Assembly (NCBI GenBank): GCA_037043455.1
Contig: JAWPHD010001809.1
Location: 186,001-250,000, forward strand
DNA: 64,000 nucleotides
Reading direction: 5' to 3'
Source: Cyrtodaria siliqua
Taxonomy: Eukaryota; Mollusca; Bivalvia; Adapedonta; Hiatellidae
A program made the position numbers and the translations under genes. Of this stretch, positions 53,740-64,000 are shown piece after piece (position 1 is the first letter of the stretch; each line of letters starts with the position of its first letter). Under the pieces are notes generated by a model. The model had not been told where the DNA came from, ran no database searches, and worked only from the letters and a program-made list of their open reading frames with translations.

Positions 53740-54560
53740 CATTGTTTTTGAGGTCAGATCGAAGGGCAAGGTCACTATGCCTTTATGGAAATATACACTA
53801 TGCACCATGATTTCAAAAGCACATCATCCACCATCATGAAAATTCATTTACATTTCCCTAGGTAAGAGTGGGAACACTTGTTTTGGGGTCTAGGCAGTCA
53901 AAGGTCAAAGTCACCATGACCTTGTATGGAAAATTGAATTCCAAGCGATAACTAAAACCATAACACTCCTGAATCTTCTTAAGTTCATAGCCCTTGGTGA
54001 GAAGTGGAATCCTATTGTTTTTGGGGTCAGTAGGTTAAATGTCGCTATGGCCTCATGTGGCTATATTTATTCCACGTGATCACTTTAAAAACACGACACT
54101 CATCTTAAAACGTCATAAATACATTGCCCTTGGTCAGAGGAGGAATTCTGTTGATTTTGGGCTCACTAGGTCAAAGGTCAAGGTCACAATAACCTCATAG
54201 GGGTATACATATTCCAAGTGATAACTCCAGGAGTATAAAACCTACACTCATGAAACTTTATAGGCAAATTGCCTTTGGTAAGGGAAGGAACCTTATTGCT
54301 TTTGGGGTTAGAAAGTCAAAAGGTCAAGGTCACCATGACCAAATATGCACATAAGCATTCCACATGACAACTCCAAAAGTATACCATCTGGCCTTACCTT
54401 AAAACAAGGTTAAGGTCACACTTACCCAATCAACCCAAAAAACGTCTCTTGCGCTGTAATTTATTTACTGTTATACCTTCAATCAATACATGTATTATCC
54501 ATTTTGCAACAACTACTCTATTGCGTTCATGGTTGTAGGTCAAATGTCAAGGTCATGAAA
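53740..54560. repeat. Degenerate tandem repeat rich in AGGTCA words, about 140-bp units
   Basis: Five units with starts near 53745, 53890, 54030, 54170 and 54315 carry words such as AAAGGTCAAGGTCACCATGA, then TTTTTGGGGTCA and CCTTGGT-AGAG. A last related AGGTCAAATGTCAAGGTCA lies at 54537. AGGTCA is the half-site of nuclear receptors. Confidence 0.8.
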
Positions 54561-54807
54561 ACATATTTCTCGGGTGTCATTCTTGGAACTATTTGTCCTA
54601 CAATATTAAAACTTTATAGTGCCCTTTTGATTATCAAACGCCAGCTTCAACTGTTTTAAAGTAGTCTACGACCAGGTACGCCGCATTGGTTACAGAGGGC
54701 TCAATAACTCCTGAGTATACACTGGAATCCTGACGGGAGGCGTGGCGGGAGGAGGCGTGGCCAAATGTGACCGCAGGATCACCATTGAACAGGATTGGTT
54801 AGAGGAC

Positions 54808-55682
54808 TATACGCTTATAGTAAATGCAAAATATTAAACCTCTGGCTCTTATAGTTTCAGAGAATACTTGTTTCCTATATAAGCCTATGTAAAACTGTGA
54901 CCCCTGGGGCGGGGCTAAATTTGACCCCATGGTTACCATTTGACAAACTTAGTAGAAGACATAAACTGATGCTACATGTAATACATGAGAGCTCTGTACA
55001 TTGTGGTTTCAGAGAAGAAGGGTTTTTAATGTTTTTTTCTATATAAGTCTATGAAAAACATATAAAATCTCAATATACAAACTTTGGTCTCCCGGGGCAC
55101 GATCATGTTTTATCCGAGGGACTTTATTTAAACAAGGCTAGGCGTTGGCGATTATTTTAAAAAAAAATTGTCGAAATCTGTTCAGTGATTCTTTAGAAGA
55201 AGATTGTTTAAGGTTTTGACAATATATGGTAATGGCGGCCATCTTGGATGTCGCGCTGACCTAATGCTTAAAAGCAGTTCATTTAATTATCATCCATGTG
55301 ATGTTTGGTCTAAATTGGCCAATCGGTGTCTGAGGAGAAGTCGCCACGAACAAAAGTTTACGGGCGGACAGACAGACGGACGGACGGACGGACGCCGCAC
55401 CACGTCATGTTAATGACCTTTGATCAACAGATCTAAAAAAAAATGAACGTTTAAAAAAGTATTTTTACATTTGTGTTCTTTTTTTTTTACATATGTAACT
55501 TTTTTTTTTTTTTACATTTGTTAACTTTTTTTTCTTCACTTTTGTCCCTTTTTTTTTTTTTTTTCACATATGTCACCAAACGTGTTACATTTGTCGTATG
55601 TTTTTACATATGTGACTCTTTTTTTTTTTACATTTGTAACCGTTTTTACATTTGTGACATGTTTCACGTTTGAGGTTCCTAC
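54808..55682. mobile_element. Partial inverted copy of the 50729 foldback element
   Basis: The right end GGTTCCTAC at 55682 and the ACATATGTGACTC / ACATTTGTAACC words match one arm. Further in, GGCGGCCATCTTGG, ATCATGTTTTATCCGAGG, ACATGAGAGCTCTGTAC and CTTATAGTAAATGCAAAATA follow the order of 50950-51530, inverted. The other arm is absent; 54600-54807 is not shared. Confidence 0.8.
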
Positions 55683-55784
55683 ATACTTGCACCATTTATT
55701 CATGAAGATTTTACTACCAGCGCTCTCCATGGTTTAGAGTGTGACCTATATAGAGACTATCGATACAACCTATCGTAAATACTA

Positions 55785-55975
55785 AGCCGGATAGAGAAAT
55801 CTTCACCATTAAGAAAAAGCGGTCGGTCGCTACGCTCCCTTCCTTTCGGTTTCTTAACCATGAAGAAACCACGGTGGGTCGCTACGCTCCTTCCCTTTCG
55901 GTTTATTTATGGTCGCTACACTCCCTCCCTTTCAGTTTCTTAATGATAGATTTCTCTTCATAGCCTCTATCCATC
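55785..55975. repeat. Inverted repeat with three internal GGTCGCTACGCTCC units
   Basis: Outer arms GGATAGAGAAATCTTCACC and, inverted, TAGATTTCTCTTCATAGCC. Between them GGTCGCTACGCTCCCTTCC, TTTCGGTTT occurs three times, the last with ACACTCC. Confidence 0.8.
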
Positions 55976-56049
55976 CTGTACTTAAAAGAAATAGCAACCC
56001 TCCGTTTATTATTGATTGGACATAAGGTATGCAAACATCCTGTGTTTTT

Positions 56050-56556
56050 TACCCATTTCCCCAACAATTCAAAATCTTCCCGACTTTTAGTAGTCACCAT
56101 GAAATGGCCGTAATGACCGAAACACGCATGTCAACCGGAAGGCGAAAAGACGACAGAACGAAAAGACGACCGAACGGAAAAGCGACAAAACGGAAAAACG
56201 ACAAATGCAGCGTGAAAAGACGACAGAACGAAAAGACAAAAAAACGACAGAACGAAAAGACGACAGATGAGAAGCGAAAAGACGACACAAGTCCGCACAA
56301 AATAACGAAAAGACGACAATATCAAATCGCGTCTTTTCGTGGCTGAAGTGTCGTCTTTTCGCCTGGTGCTCTGTCGTCTTTTCGCCCTTGAAATGTCGTC
56401 TTTTCGTTCTGTCTTTCTGTCGTCTTTTCTTTCTGTCGTCTTTCCGCGCTGCATTTGTCACCTTTTCGTCATGTCATATTTTCCTTCTGTCATCTTTTCG
56501 GGGGCGAAATAACGAACAGACGAAAGGACGACAAGTGGCAGAAATCAGCCACCATA
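56050..56556. mobile_element. Element with ATTTCTGCCA-type cap and GACGACA interior, copy 2 (inverted)
   Basis: The right end GGCAGAAATCAGCCACCATA is the cap. The left end CCCGACTTTTAGTAGTCACC and ATGAAATGGCCG match the right end of the 48632 copy, inverted. The interior is AAAAGACGACAGAACG words that turn to TCGTCTTTTCG near 56330. Confidence 0.8.
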
Positions 56557-56559
56557 GTT

Positions 56560-58109
56560 GAGTGTTATTTCTTTCATCATTTTTAAAAAGCCCATATTGA
56601 AATGTTTGTATAACTGAAAAAACACACACACACTGTCCATGACGCCATGTAAGATACATTGACGGCTGTTCACATGACTTACAAGACTTAATTGTAATAC
56701 TAAAGCCATGGGCGATATTTTATTTCGGGTCAAACGTTTACAACATTAGATATTTAATCGTAAAAAGAAAATATAAAATGATTAGAAAGCAAATTGTTTT
56801 GTTATAATATTATATTCTTAAGGTCATGTGTTGGCTAGATTTATATCAATGTATACCTAAGCGCATTTAGTTTCATAAGCGGTAATTTGTAATGTAAGAA
56901 TGACAAGTGTATTTTCAAATATTTGAATTATTAAAATGAAACATTGCAGTAAAATAGAATCGTTTAAAGGTGCACTATGCATTTTTTGCAAATCATTATT
57001 TGATAATTAGTTGAATAGTTCAAGGAAAATTATTGTTGCATATTACTTATTGTTAATTAAATGTGTATATCTGCAACATTAATATATTTAAACATAGGGT
57101 AGAATAACGAAGTTAAAACTGAAACTCCATTTCCAGGTTTTAAGCCAAAATTATACTGGAAAAAAAAAATGAAGGTGCTTATTTCAAAGGCAGCAAAAGC
57201 TTAAAGGCCAGGGTTGAGTATAAAAAACCCAAAATGGCCCCAGAGTAACTTTTCTGATAAGTTTATGCATTATGCTGCTCAGAGAGGTTTAATCACACAT
57301 TTCTAAATAATAAAGCTTTTTAAACCATACAATTTGGCACGTAAATACATTAAACATTACTCTATACAGATATATCAAAATAATTATATAATGTATTTAT
57401 TTTCCATACTTTCTATCTAGAACAAAACTTTTATTCCTGACTGTCCAATTTTGAATTTGGTGTACCTGTAAAAATAAGATTGGTCAGAGTGCTGAAACTT
57501 TTATCTTGAAGCAGACGAAATACTAACTGGCTAAAGTGTATACATAATGACGGTGGACCCAACCGAACGCTGGGGTTTAATAAACCGGTTGACGAAATAC
57601 TCGGAAACCTTATAACTTAGGGAAATTACATAAATCAATCAATCGAATAGAATTTAACTTTGCAAACCATGTCAAATCGTATGTCCCGATTTACTATTAC
57701 GGTGTATACCATGAATGCTGCCTTAAGCAGAAAACAGGTGATATGCAGGGCCAATTAGTTTATTCATAGCACAGGTAGTGCGTAAGCAAGATAGAAGATG
57801 GTAAGATTCAAATTAGTTGTTTCTACATCTACGGACATTTGGCGTCTGTGGATATTGGGCGATTTAATTCAAATTTGACGGTAATCTTATACGCTAATAC
57901 TCCAGCAGCATCTCTGTTAGTTTGAAAATACATGTAAGCATACTTTGGCTTAAACGATTGTTAATACTGTCAACATTGCCTTGTATCTCTTTAAGGTATA
58001 CAGGAAGTAAATCACTGTGGTATTCATGTCTGGTGTTGTCGAAAGGAGTTCCCAAATATATTTTGTTGTGATAAAAGTCATTTTTGAGTATTTAAGGCCT
58101 TTTCTTCTG
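56560..58109. other. Mostly unassigned
   Basis: Contains the second copy of the 53080 repeat (57845-57955) and a diverged TTTAAAGGTGCACTATGC stretch (56965-57200) that might be a far relative of the TTAA MITE. No gene. Confidence 0.5.
57845..57955. repeat. Dispersed repeat, copy 2
   Basis: TTGGGCGATTTAATTCAAAT, TTGACGGTAATCTTATACGC, and AAGCATACTTTGGCTTAAAC match 53080-53200 in order. Confidence 0.7.
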
Positions 58110-59080
58110 GCTGAAATGACTTTATTGACTTGTTTGTGAGAGCTAAAAACAATTTGTATGGCTGTATGATGACTTTATAGACTTGTTTGTGGGAGCTAAG
58201 ATCCATTTGCTTGGCTGTATGATGACTTTATAGACTTGTTTGTGGGAGCTAAGATCCATTTGCCTGGCTGTATGATGACTTTATAGACTTGTTTGTGGGA
58301 GCTAAGATCCACTTGCCTGGCTGTATGATGACTTTATAGACTTGTTTGTGGGAGCTAAGATCCACTTGCCTGGCTGTATGATGATTTTATAGACTTGTTT
58401 GTGGGAGCTAAGATCCATTTGCCTGGCTGTATGATGACTTTATAGACTTGTTTGTGGGAGCTAAGATCCATTTGCCTGGCTGTATGATGATTTTATAGAC
58501 TTGTTTGTGGGAGCTAAGATCCATTTGCCTGGCTGTATGATGACTTTATAGACTTGTTTGTGGGAGCTAAGATCCATTTGCCTGGCTGTATGATGACTTT
58601 ATAGACTTGTTTGTGGGAGCTAAGATCCACTTGCCTGGCTGTATGATGACTTTATAGACTTGTTTGCGGGAGCTAAGATCCATTTGCCTGGCTGTATGAT
58701 GACTTTATAGACTTGTTTGTGAGAGCTAAGATCCACTTGCCTGGCTGTATGATGACTTTATAGACTTGTTTGTGGGAGCTAAGATCCATTTGCCTGGCTG
58801 TATGATGACTTTATAGACTTGTTTGCGGGAGCTAAGATCCATTTGCCTGGCTGTATGATGACTTTATAGACTTGTTTGTGGGAGCTAAGATCCATTTGCC
58901 TGGCTGTATGATGACTTTATAGACTTGTTTGCGGGAGCTAAGATCCATTTGCCTGGCTGTATGATGATTTTATAGACTTGTTTGCGGGAGCTAAGATCCA
59001 TTTGCCTGGCTGTATGATGACTTTATAGACTTGTTTGTGGGAGCTAAGATCCATTTGCCTGGCTGTATGATGATTTTATT
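58110..59080. repeat. 53-bp minisatellite, about 18 units
   Basis: Units TTTGTGGGAGCTAAGATCC, ATTTGCCTGGCTGTATGATG, ACTTTATAGACTTG. Changes recur at a few sites (CATTTG/CACTTG, GATGACT/GATGATT, GTGGG/GCGGG) in a mixed order. The first unit is diverged. Confidence 0.95.
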
Positions 59081-59545
59081 TATCAACTTGAAAGTGTTGA
59101 TGAAAGTAGAATACATGTAGGAGGTGCCGACTGAATGCAGTTTATTCACGGTGTCAACAAAGAATTTTCTTTTCTTATATGCCACATGACCCCTACTATT
59201 CTCAGGCAGTTTTCTAGAGAGGAATGTCACATCACTAAGAACATGTAAGTGAATCTTAGTTTTAACTTCATTTTGAAAAATGGCTAACTAGCAAGCTTTG
59301 AAAATATTGCACAGGACTCAATGGGATTTGTTTTACTTCCGGTACACCTTAAGCGTTTCCGTAATTGAGACAAACCTATCAATATGCGGATATATTAGTA
59401 AAAGTCATGATATGTTCTCGAGTATGCAGATGGTGTTTTCCGTAACGACACTTAAAACAAGACCTTCATGATCTTGTTGATAAACCCAACATACTTATAA
59501 TCATTTTAGTGTAAAAAATTGATAGCAACCGTGAACTTTTCAACT
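59081..59545. other. No recognisable feature
   Basis: AT-rich spacer with no supported feature. Confidence 0.5.
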
Positions 59546-59854
59546 TTATAAGGACACACGGCAATTTTGATTTTTAAAAACTCACGGCGTCCCGTCAGTT
59601 TTCTACATGAATTGCATTTCTTCAATCATTAATATTAATTATACGAACAGTATAAAGCAAACTGTTTTTGTAAATTACTAACTGTTGATTACATTTCACC
59701 AGTACTATGATCAAATTTATGGTAGACATATGACGAAAAGTTGTATTTAAATATATTCAAGCAGATTTAAAGTCAAAATGATACTGTATTAATAAATCGA
59801 GAGGCTAATTTTAATGCTTGAAAAAGACTTGAAGACTGTCATGTGTCCCTTTAA
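59546..59854. mobile_element. TTAA-flanked MITE
   Basis: Left end TTATAAGGACACACGGCAAT (target changed from TTAA to TTAT), CTCACGGCGTCCCGTCAG, right end TGTCATGTGTCCCTTTAA. Same orientation as copy 1. Confidence 0.85.
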
Positions 59855-60111
59855 AAACAAAACAAAAATGCAAAAAAGAAGAACAACAACAACATCAAAT
59901 GCAATCGTACAACTGCTAATTTCTCATACACTGTAGAAGACCTTTCCAAGAACAAACTCATCTTCATTATAATTATCGTTGGCTCATCACGATTCTCCTT
60001 TCCAACCCAATCCAGCATGTGTTCGTCCGTCCGCCCGACTGGCCTGCCCACCGCCCGCTGTATGACCAAGATATGCCAAGATAATCGAGGGCTGACATAT
60101 GGCATAACACG

Positions 60112-60496
60112 TTAAAGGGACACACGGCAATCTTTATTTTTTAAAAACTCACGGTGTCCCGCTAGTTTTTCTGCATAACTTGCATTTGTTCAATCATTAA
60201 TATTAATCATAAGTACAGTATTAAGCAGCTTGTTTTTGTATATTGTTAATGTTTTATATTATTACACCAATAATATATTAATACTGATAGTATAATGAGA
60301 CGAACTAGTGAATATTTAAAATGTGATTTATTTAAATGTTACCAGGGTAAAAGTAAAAATTATACTGGATATATAAATCGAGACACCCATTTAAACATCA
60401 CACACAAAAACACACAGATAAAAGTCCAGACTCCATTGTGCCTATAATCGTCGGGTAGGACGCCTGTCGTAGGTGGACGGACTATAATCCTTAGAA

Positions 60497-60530
<34 letters not shown>

Positions 60531-60554
60531 CAAGATTGCCGTGTGTCACTTTAA
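60112..60554. mobile_element. TTAA-flanked MITE with a CA-rich insertion
   Basis: TTAA at 60112-60115 with AAGGGACACACGGCAATCTT, and CTTCAAGATTGCCGTGTGTC then TTTAA at 60554. Between about 60395 and 60530 the family sequence is replaced by unrelated DNA ending in a CA repeat (60496-60531), so the copy is longer than the others. Confidence 0.85.
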
Positions 60555-60719
60555 TGGATAGAAGGGCCAGCCCGCCTGCCCACCAGCCGTGCGATAGTGA
60601 ATCTTTGTAGTTCACATAAAATCTTCGACATGTGTGTTATCTGATCAGGGCATTGCACCATGACATATTATCTATAGAGATAGTATTCACGCAAAAAGTA
60701 TAAAGTGTTTTTGAACCGA

Positions 60720-60835
60720 ATTGGACTTTTAAGGCACACCAACACATGAACTGTACAGGGCGCCTAACAGGAATGAACGTGCCAGGCTCATGCTCCATTT
60801 ACATCAAGAAGAATGGAAATAATGTGGTTTTGAAA
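60720..60835 (-). mobile_element. SINE-F fragment, inverted
   Basis: AATTGGACTTTTAAGGCACA, CCAACACATGAA, GGGCGCCTAACAGGAATGAA and GTGCCAGGCTCATGCTCCAT give the inverted 3' half of SINE-F, moderately diverged. Confidence 0.8.
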
Positions 60836-60988
60836 TAATACAGCTGAATGATAAAGTTCACAAAAAAGCAATATCATTGCTGAAAGTTGCCATTTAGAGC
60901 AATATGTTGCTTACTAAGTTAAGCTATTACCACAGTGAGACATAAGACCCTCGGTTGTTCGTCGTGTTTGTTTTTATGCACGGGAATC

Positions 60989-61504
60989 CATAGGTGCCAG
61001 GTTGCTATCAAGAAACGCTCTGTAAATTAGTTTGACCAAAGACACAAGCTATCCGAAAAACTACTTGAGAAGTTCTGAAAAGCCTCCTCCAAAAAGTCGA
61101 AAATTTTGTCAACAAACTATATTATATACAAGGTATGACAGCCGCCATTTTAGCCGGGGCGGAATTGCGTAATAATGAATTGGTACCCGATGTACCCGAT
61201 TCTACAACGTAACGCTGATTTGTATAGGTACCATTGTTCAATTCTATTTTAGTCTGATTCCCTGCAATGACAGTTACGAATGTAGATGTGAGGGTAAACA
61301 GTCTATTAATTACGGGAAAATTACGCACTTCCGCCCCGGCTAAAATGGCGGCTGTCATACCTTGTATATAATATAGATTGTTGACAAAATTTTCGACTTT
61401 TTGGAGGAGGCTTTTCAGAACTTCTCAAGTAGTTTTTCGGATAGCTTGTGTCTTTGGTCAAAATAATTTACAGAGCTTTTCTTGATAGCAACCAGGCACC
61501 TATG
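60989..61504. mobile_element. Foldback element with 8-bp target duplication
   Basis: 516 bp. Ends CATAGGTGCC and GGCACCTATG, with inverted arms of about 180 bp (60989-61174 and 61318-61504) that include AAAACTACTTGAGAAGTTCT and GCCGCCATTTTAGCCGGGG. Flanks CGGGAATC at 60981-60988 and 61505-61512 are perfect 8-bp direct repeats. End and duplication length fit hAT-type transposition. The loop of about 140 bp has no ORF. Confidence 0.92.
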
Positions 61505-61512
61505 CGGGAATC

Positions 61513-62497
61513 TAGATTAGATAAGTTAGATTCACCCCATCCCCGTCTGGGCCGTCTGTATTTATAAAGATGGCCGTAAAAAAAACGATAAAAAAGTTAG
61601 GCTATTTCGATTACGAATTTCCGACAATAGTGCCAGGATAGTGAAGGAACTACATTACAGTTTTGAAAACTGTGTCTTAAGGGTACCTTGAACTCAAAAT
61701 GTCTACTCAATAGTTTAAACACAGCGGGAGGTTGAAATTAAAACATATGCATGTGGTAAAATGTTTTTAATGACTATTCGAGTGCACACTTTACTACATA
61801 TACCCCAAAGTAACAAGAAGTACGTTCGCAATATTTAAAGAATTGAAATAGACCATATCACTTGCGTTGTTGCAACATAACTCCAAAAGAAGAAAAAAAT
61901 AAAATAATAATCGTCATTTGTGTGCTTCATTTCCATATAAAAGTGCAAATGCACTAAACTGTGCCTCGTGCCAATTATTGTTGTAAAAATAAATGTCCCT
62001 GTGTTAAAATCCTTCTAATGTACTTCGGTTCCAATACAAGTACTTGTCAAACTGCCAATGTAGCTTATGTTAATCTGACAAGAAAAGTTCACCGACTCTA
62101 CAATATACGTTTTAAGCACAATTAGTACATTTTGTTTATTGTATATGATATTGAAGCATGGGGAGGGGTGGGGGTGGGGTGGGGGGGGGGGGGAACACCC
62201 TTATAAAATAAAAAAATAATAAAGTTTTTGAAAATCTTTTGAAATTTTGAAGCAATTTAAAAAAAGCAATGGGGGGGGGGGGGGGGGGTATTAATAATAG
62301 GGGAGGTACTCTTATTAAGGGAAATATGGTATATGGTGTAATAGCAATAAGATGGCTGTGATAAGTCAACATTTTGGTATTTGCACCACATACCGTTCCA
62401 GAAAGTTGTCCATCCCTTTAACGTTAATTTTGTAATACAATATTACTAGTATATTGTTAATATATTCAAATAATATTACTAAATTTCATCTGGTCAG
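61513..62497. other. Unassigned, with G-rich patches
   Basis: Besides the two G-runs near 62160-62195 and 62270-62290, I see no feature. Confidence 0.5.
62156..62290 (+). repeat. Two poly-G runs
   Basis: A GGGGTGGGG-type run near 62160-62195 and a run of about 18 G near 62271-62288. Assembly of such runs is often inexact. Confidence 0.85.
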
Positions 62498-62707
62498 AAA
62501 AACGATAAACGTGGCTCCAGCGTAAATGGAGTTTCTACGATGGAATTTGCAGCAACTCTGCAGTTCAGGGTGATAAGGTTCTAGGCCCATTTTCCATATT
62601 TTATCTCGATGTACATGGAGGATGAGCCTGACATGTTCATGCCTGTTAGGCGCCATATAACCTTTCATGTGTTGGTGCGCCTTAAAACCCAATTCCATTC
62701 AATTCAA
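62498..62707 (+). mobile_element. SINE-F with target duplication
   Basis: 210 bp with AACGTGGCTCCAGCGTAAAT, GCAGCAACTCTGCAGTTCAG, CATGTTCATGCCTGTTAGGC, GTGTTGGTGCGCCTTAAAAC and a CAATT repeat tail. Flanked by a perfect 13-bp repeat TTCATCTGGTCAG at 62485-62497 and 62708-62720. Confidence 0.92.
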
Positions 62708-62720
62708 TTCATCTGGTCAG

Positions 62721-63715
62721 GGAATAGTAAATCCTCTGGGGTTTACATATTGAAGCATTTACCATATTCAGTTCAAACGTTCTTTGAATGAGACCACAGA
62801 CCTATTTATTAATATGTCTTTGATGAGACGAACGGAGTAAAAAAGAAAAATAATAATAACTTTCTGTTTTTCGAAAATCCGTTGAATTATTCATGTTCTT
62901 CTATAATATATAACCACATATAAACACTTTTTTGCTTAAAAATCTAAATAATGCGCATGTAAAGAAACATATTTTATATTATGTTATCGTATTTTCCTAT
63001 TATTATTTTCAGCCCCTTTAATTCAAATAATAAGTATAAAACACAATATAAATAAAAGTTTATACACACATTTAAACCACATTTTAATCGCATTTTCCTA
63101 GATTCTTTCGTCCTTTTAATTCAAATAATAATTATAAAATCCTTTGTTTCTTTTTTTTCTTTTTTTTTTTATTCTTTTTGTTTTATCTTCAACACAGTCT
63201 TAAAATTAGTAGGCAATCATATTGACGCAACGGAACGTCACGTATGCAACATAGGCCTTTACGTGTGTTAGTATATAGTCTACCATAATTAAATCGAACA
63301 TGAAGTTAGTACTTACACGTAGCTGCAAACGCATATCCAATTAATGAAAATATCAATAACCCTCTCATCTTATAAGTTTTACTGAATGTCCTTAAGAAAA
63401 TAAAATCAAGATTATTATTATCGTCTCTAGAATGTGTCAGAAGAAAAGCACACGCGCTAATTGTGGTAATTGTCTATATTTCTGCAGACTCTATTCGGCG
63501 CTGTTTCAACTGCGGAAATTCACAGCACCAAGCACGAGATATGTCGAGACACTGCGAGATAGTAGTAACCGGACTACTATAACTATACGCTATATTATAC
63601 TATTATACTATAATGGGAAAGACTCGAGTGGGCCATGCGTGGAAAAATAAAACAGATACAAATCAGTGGTTAGTTAGTTAGCCTGTTCAGGGTATAGTAA
63701 ACAAAAATATATAAC
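62721..63715. other. No recognisable feature
   Basis: AT-rich sequence with no supported feature. Confidence 0.5.
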
Positions 63716-64000
63716 TTAAAGGGACACATGGCAATCTTGAGGTTTTTATCAAACATTTAAATGATGATTATTTTAAGGTTTATAGTCCCTCTACCATATG
63801 AGCCCCCGGTAAGAATCCCCCGTTGGCTTGGCATTATGATTGGATTAAGTTAAACATTTAAACTGGCGTCTCGATTGTTTTTATCCAATATGATTTTTAC
63901 TTTAATACTGCTTGCATATAATTAAAAAAACACCACCTGAGTTTTCCTTTTTTCATATCTGACGTTTTCAAAAAATCAAGATTGGCGTGTTTCCCTTTAA
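63716..64000. mobile_element. TTAA-flanked MITE at the window end (inverted orientation)
   Basis: TTAA then AGGGACACATGGCAATCTTG at the left; AAAATCAAGATTGGCGTG and TTTCCCTTTAA at the right, ending at the last base of the window. The middle is shorter and has CTTAATACTGCTTGCATATA as in the other inverted copies, with an unrelated patch at 63775-63830. Confidence 0.85.

Noticed and set aside
55204..55413. Open frame with GGQTDGRTDGRRTTS
   Set aside because: It reads through the GACGGACGGACG run at the inner edge of the foldback arm; not a gene.

Overview
The window is eukaryotic, AT-rich, non-coding-looking genomic DNA from a marine invertebrate, most likely a bivalve mollusc. This rests on the mix of several tRNA-headed SINE families with (AATTC)n or CATTC tails, TTAA-flanked MITEs, palindromes with CTCGGCTTCGCCTCGG-type tips, and degenerate AGGTCA repeats. 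The species cannot be fixed from sequence alone. I find no intact protein-coding host gene, no rRNA and no convincing functional tRNA gene. Nearly everything recognisable is a mobile element, a remnant of one, or a satellite.

Layout. 0-5 kb: a decayed multicopy ORF fragment, a tRNA-Thr-headed SINE, a TTAA MITE, a LINE 3' part with a recognisable RNase H domain, and a mariner-type MITE. 5-13 kb: SINEs, more TTAA MITEs (one nested inside another) and a 1.4 kb transposon-like element filled with CAGTRG repeats. 13-17 kb: two related long hairpins and a broken copy of a large uncharacterised invertebrate ORF family. 17-26 kb: SINEs and a 23-bp satellite that appears to have grown from the A-box end of a SINE. 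26-30 kb: a TIR element, SINEs and a LINE tail. 30-36 kb: two loci of a miniature LTR element whose LTRs each carry a tRNA-like sequence, plus two minisatellites and a perfect hairpin. 36-42 kb: a decayed L1/Tx1-type LINE on the minus strand and a 26-bp satellite. 42-49 kb: SINEs, a mariner MITE, truncated LINE copies and a nested SINE. 48-57 kb: long-TIR foldback elements, AGGTCA repeats and GACGACA-rich elements. 57-64 kb: a 53-bp minisatellite, TTAA MITEs, a foldback element with clear 8-bp target duplications, and a SINE.

How the parts relate. The RNase H LINE and several SINE families end in a similar 3' tail, which suggests the LINE machinery copies the SINEs; the short target duplications on truncated copies fit this. 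The DNA elements are all non-autonomous: no transposase was found. The most unusual item is the LTR element at 30.8-31.2 kb and 35.0-35.5 kb. It combines LTRs of about 145 bp, an 18-nt primer-binding site matching tRNA-Pro, an internal region of about 129 bp, and within each LTR a tRNA-like sequence with A box and B box, followed in most copies by a T-run that could stop RNA polymerase III.
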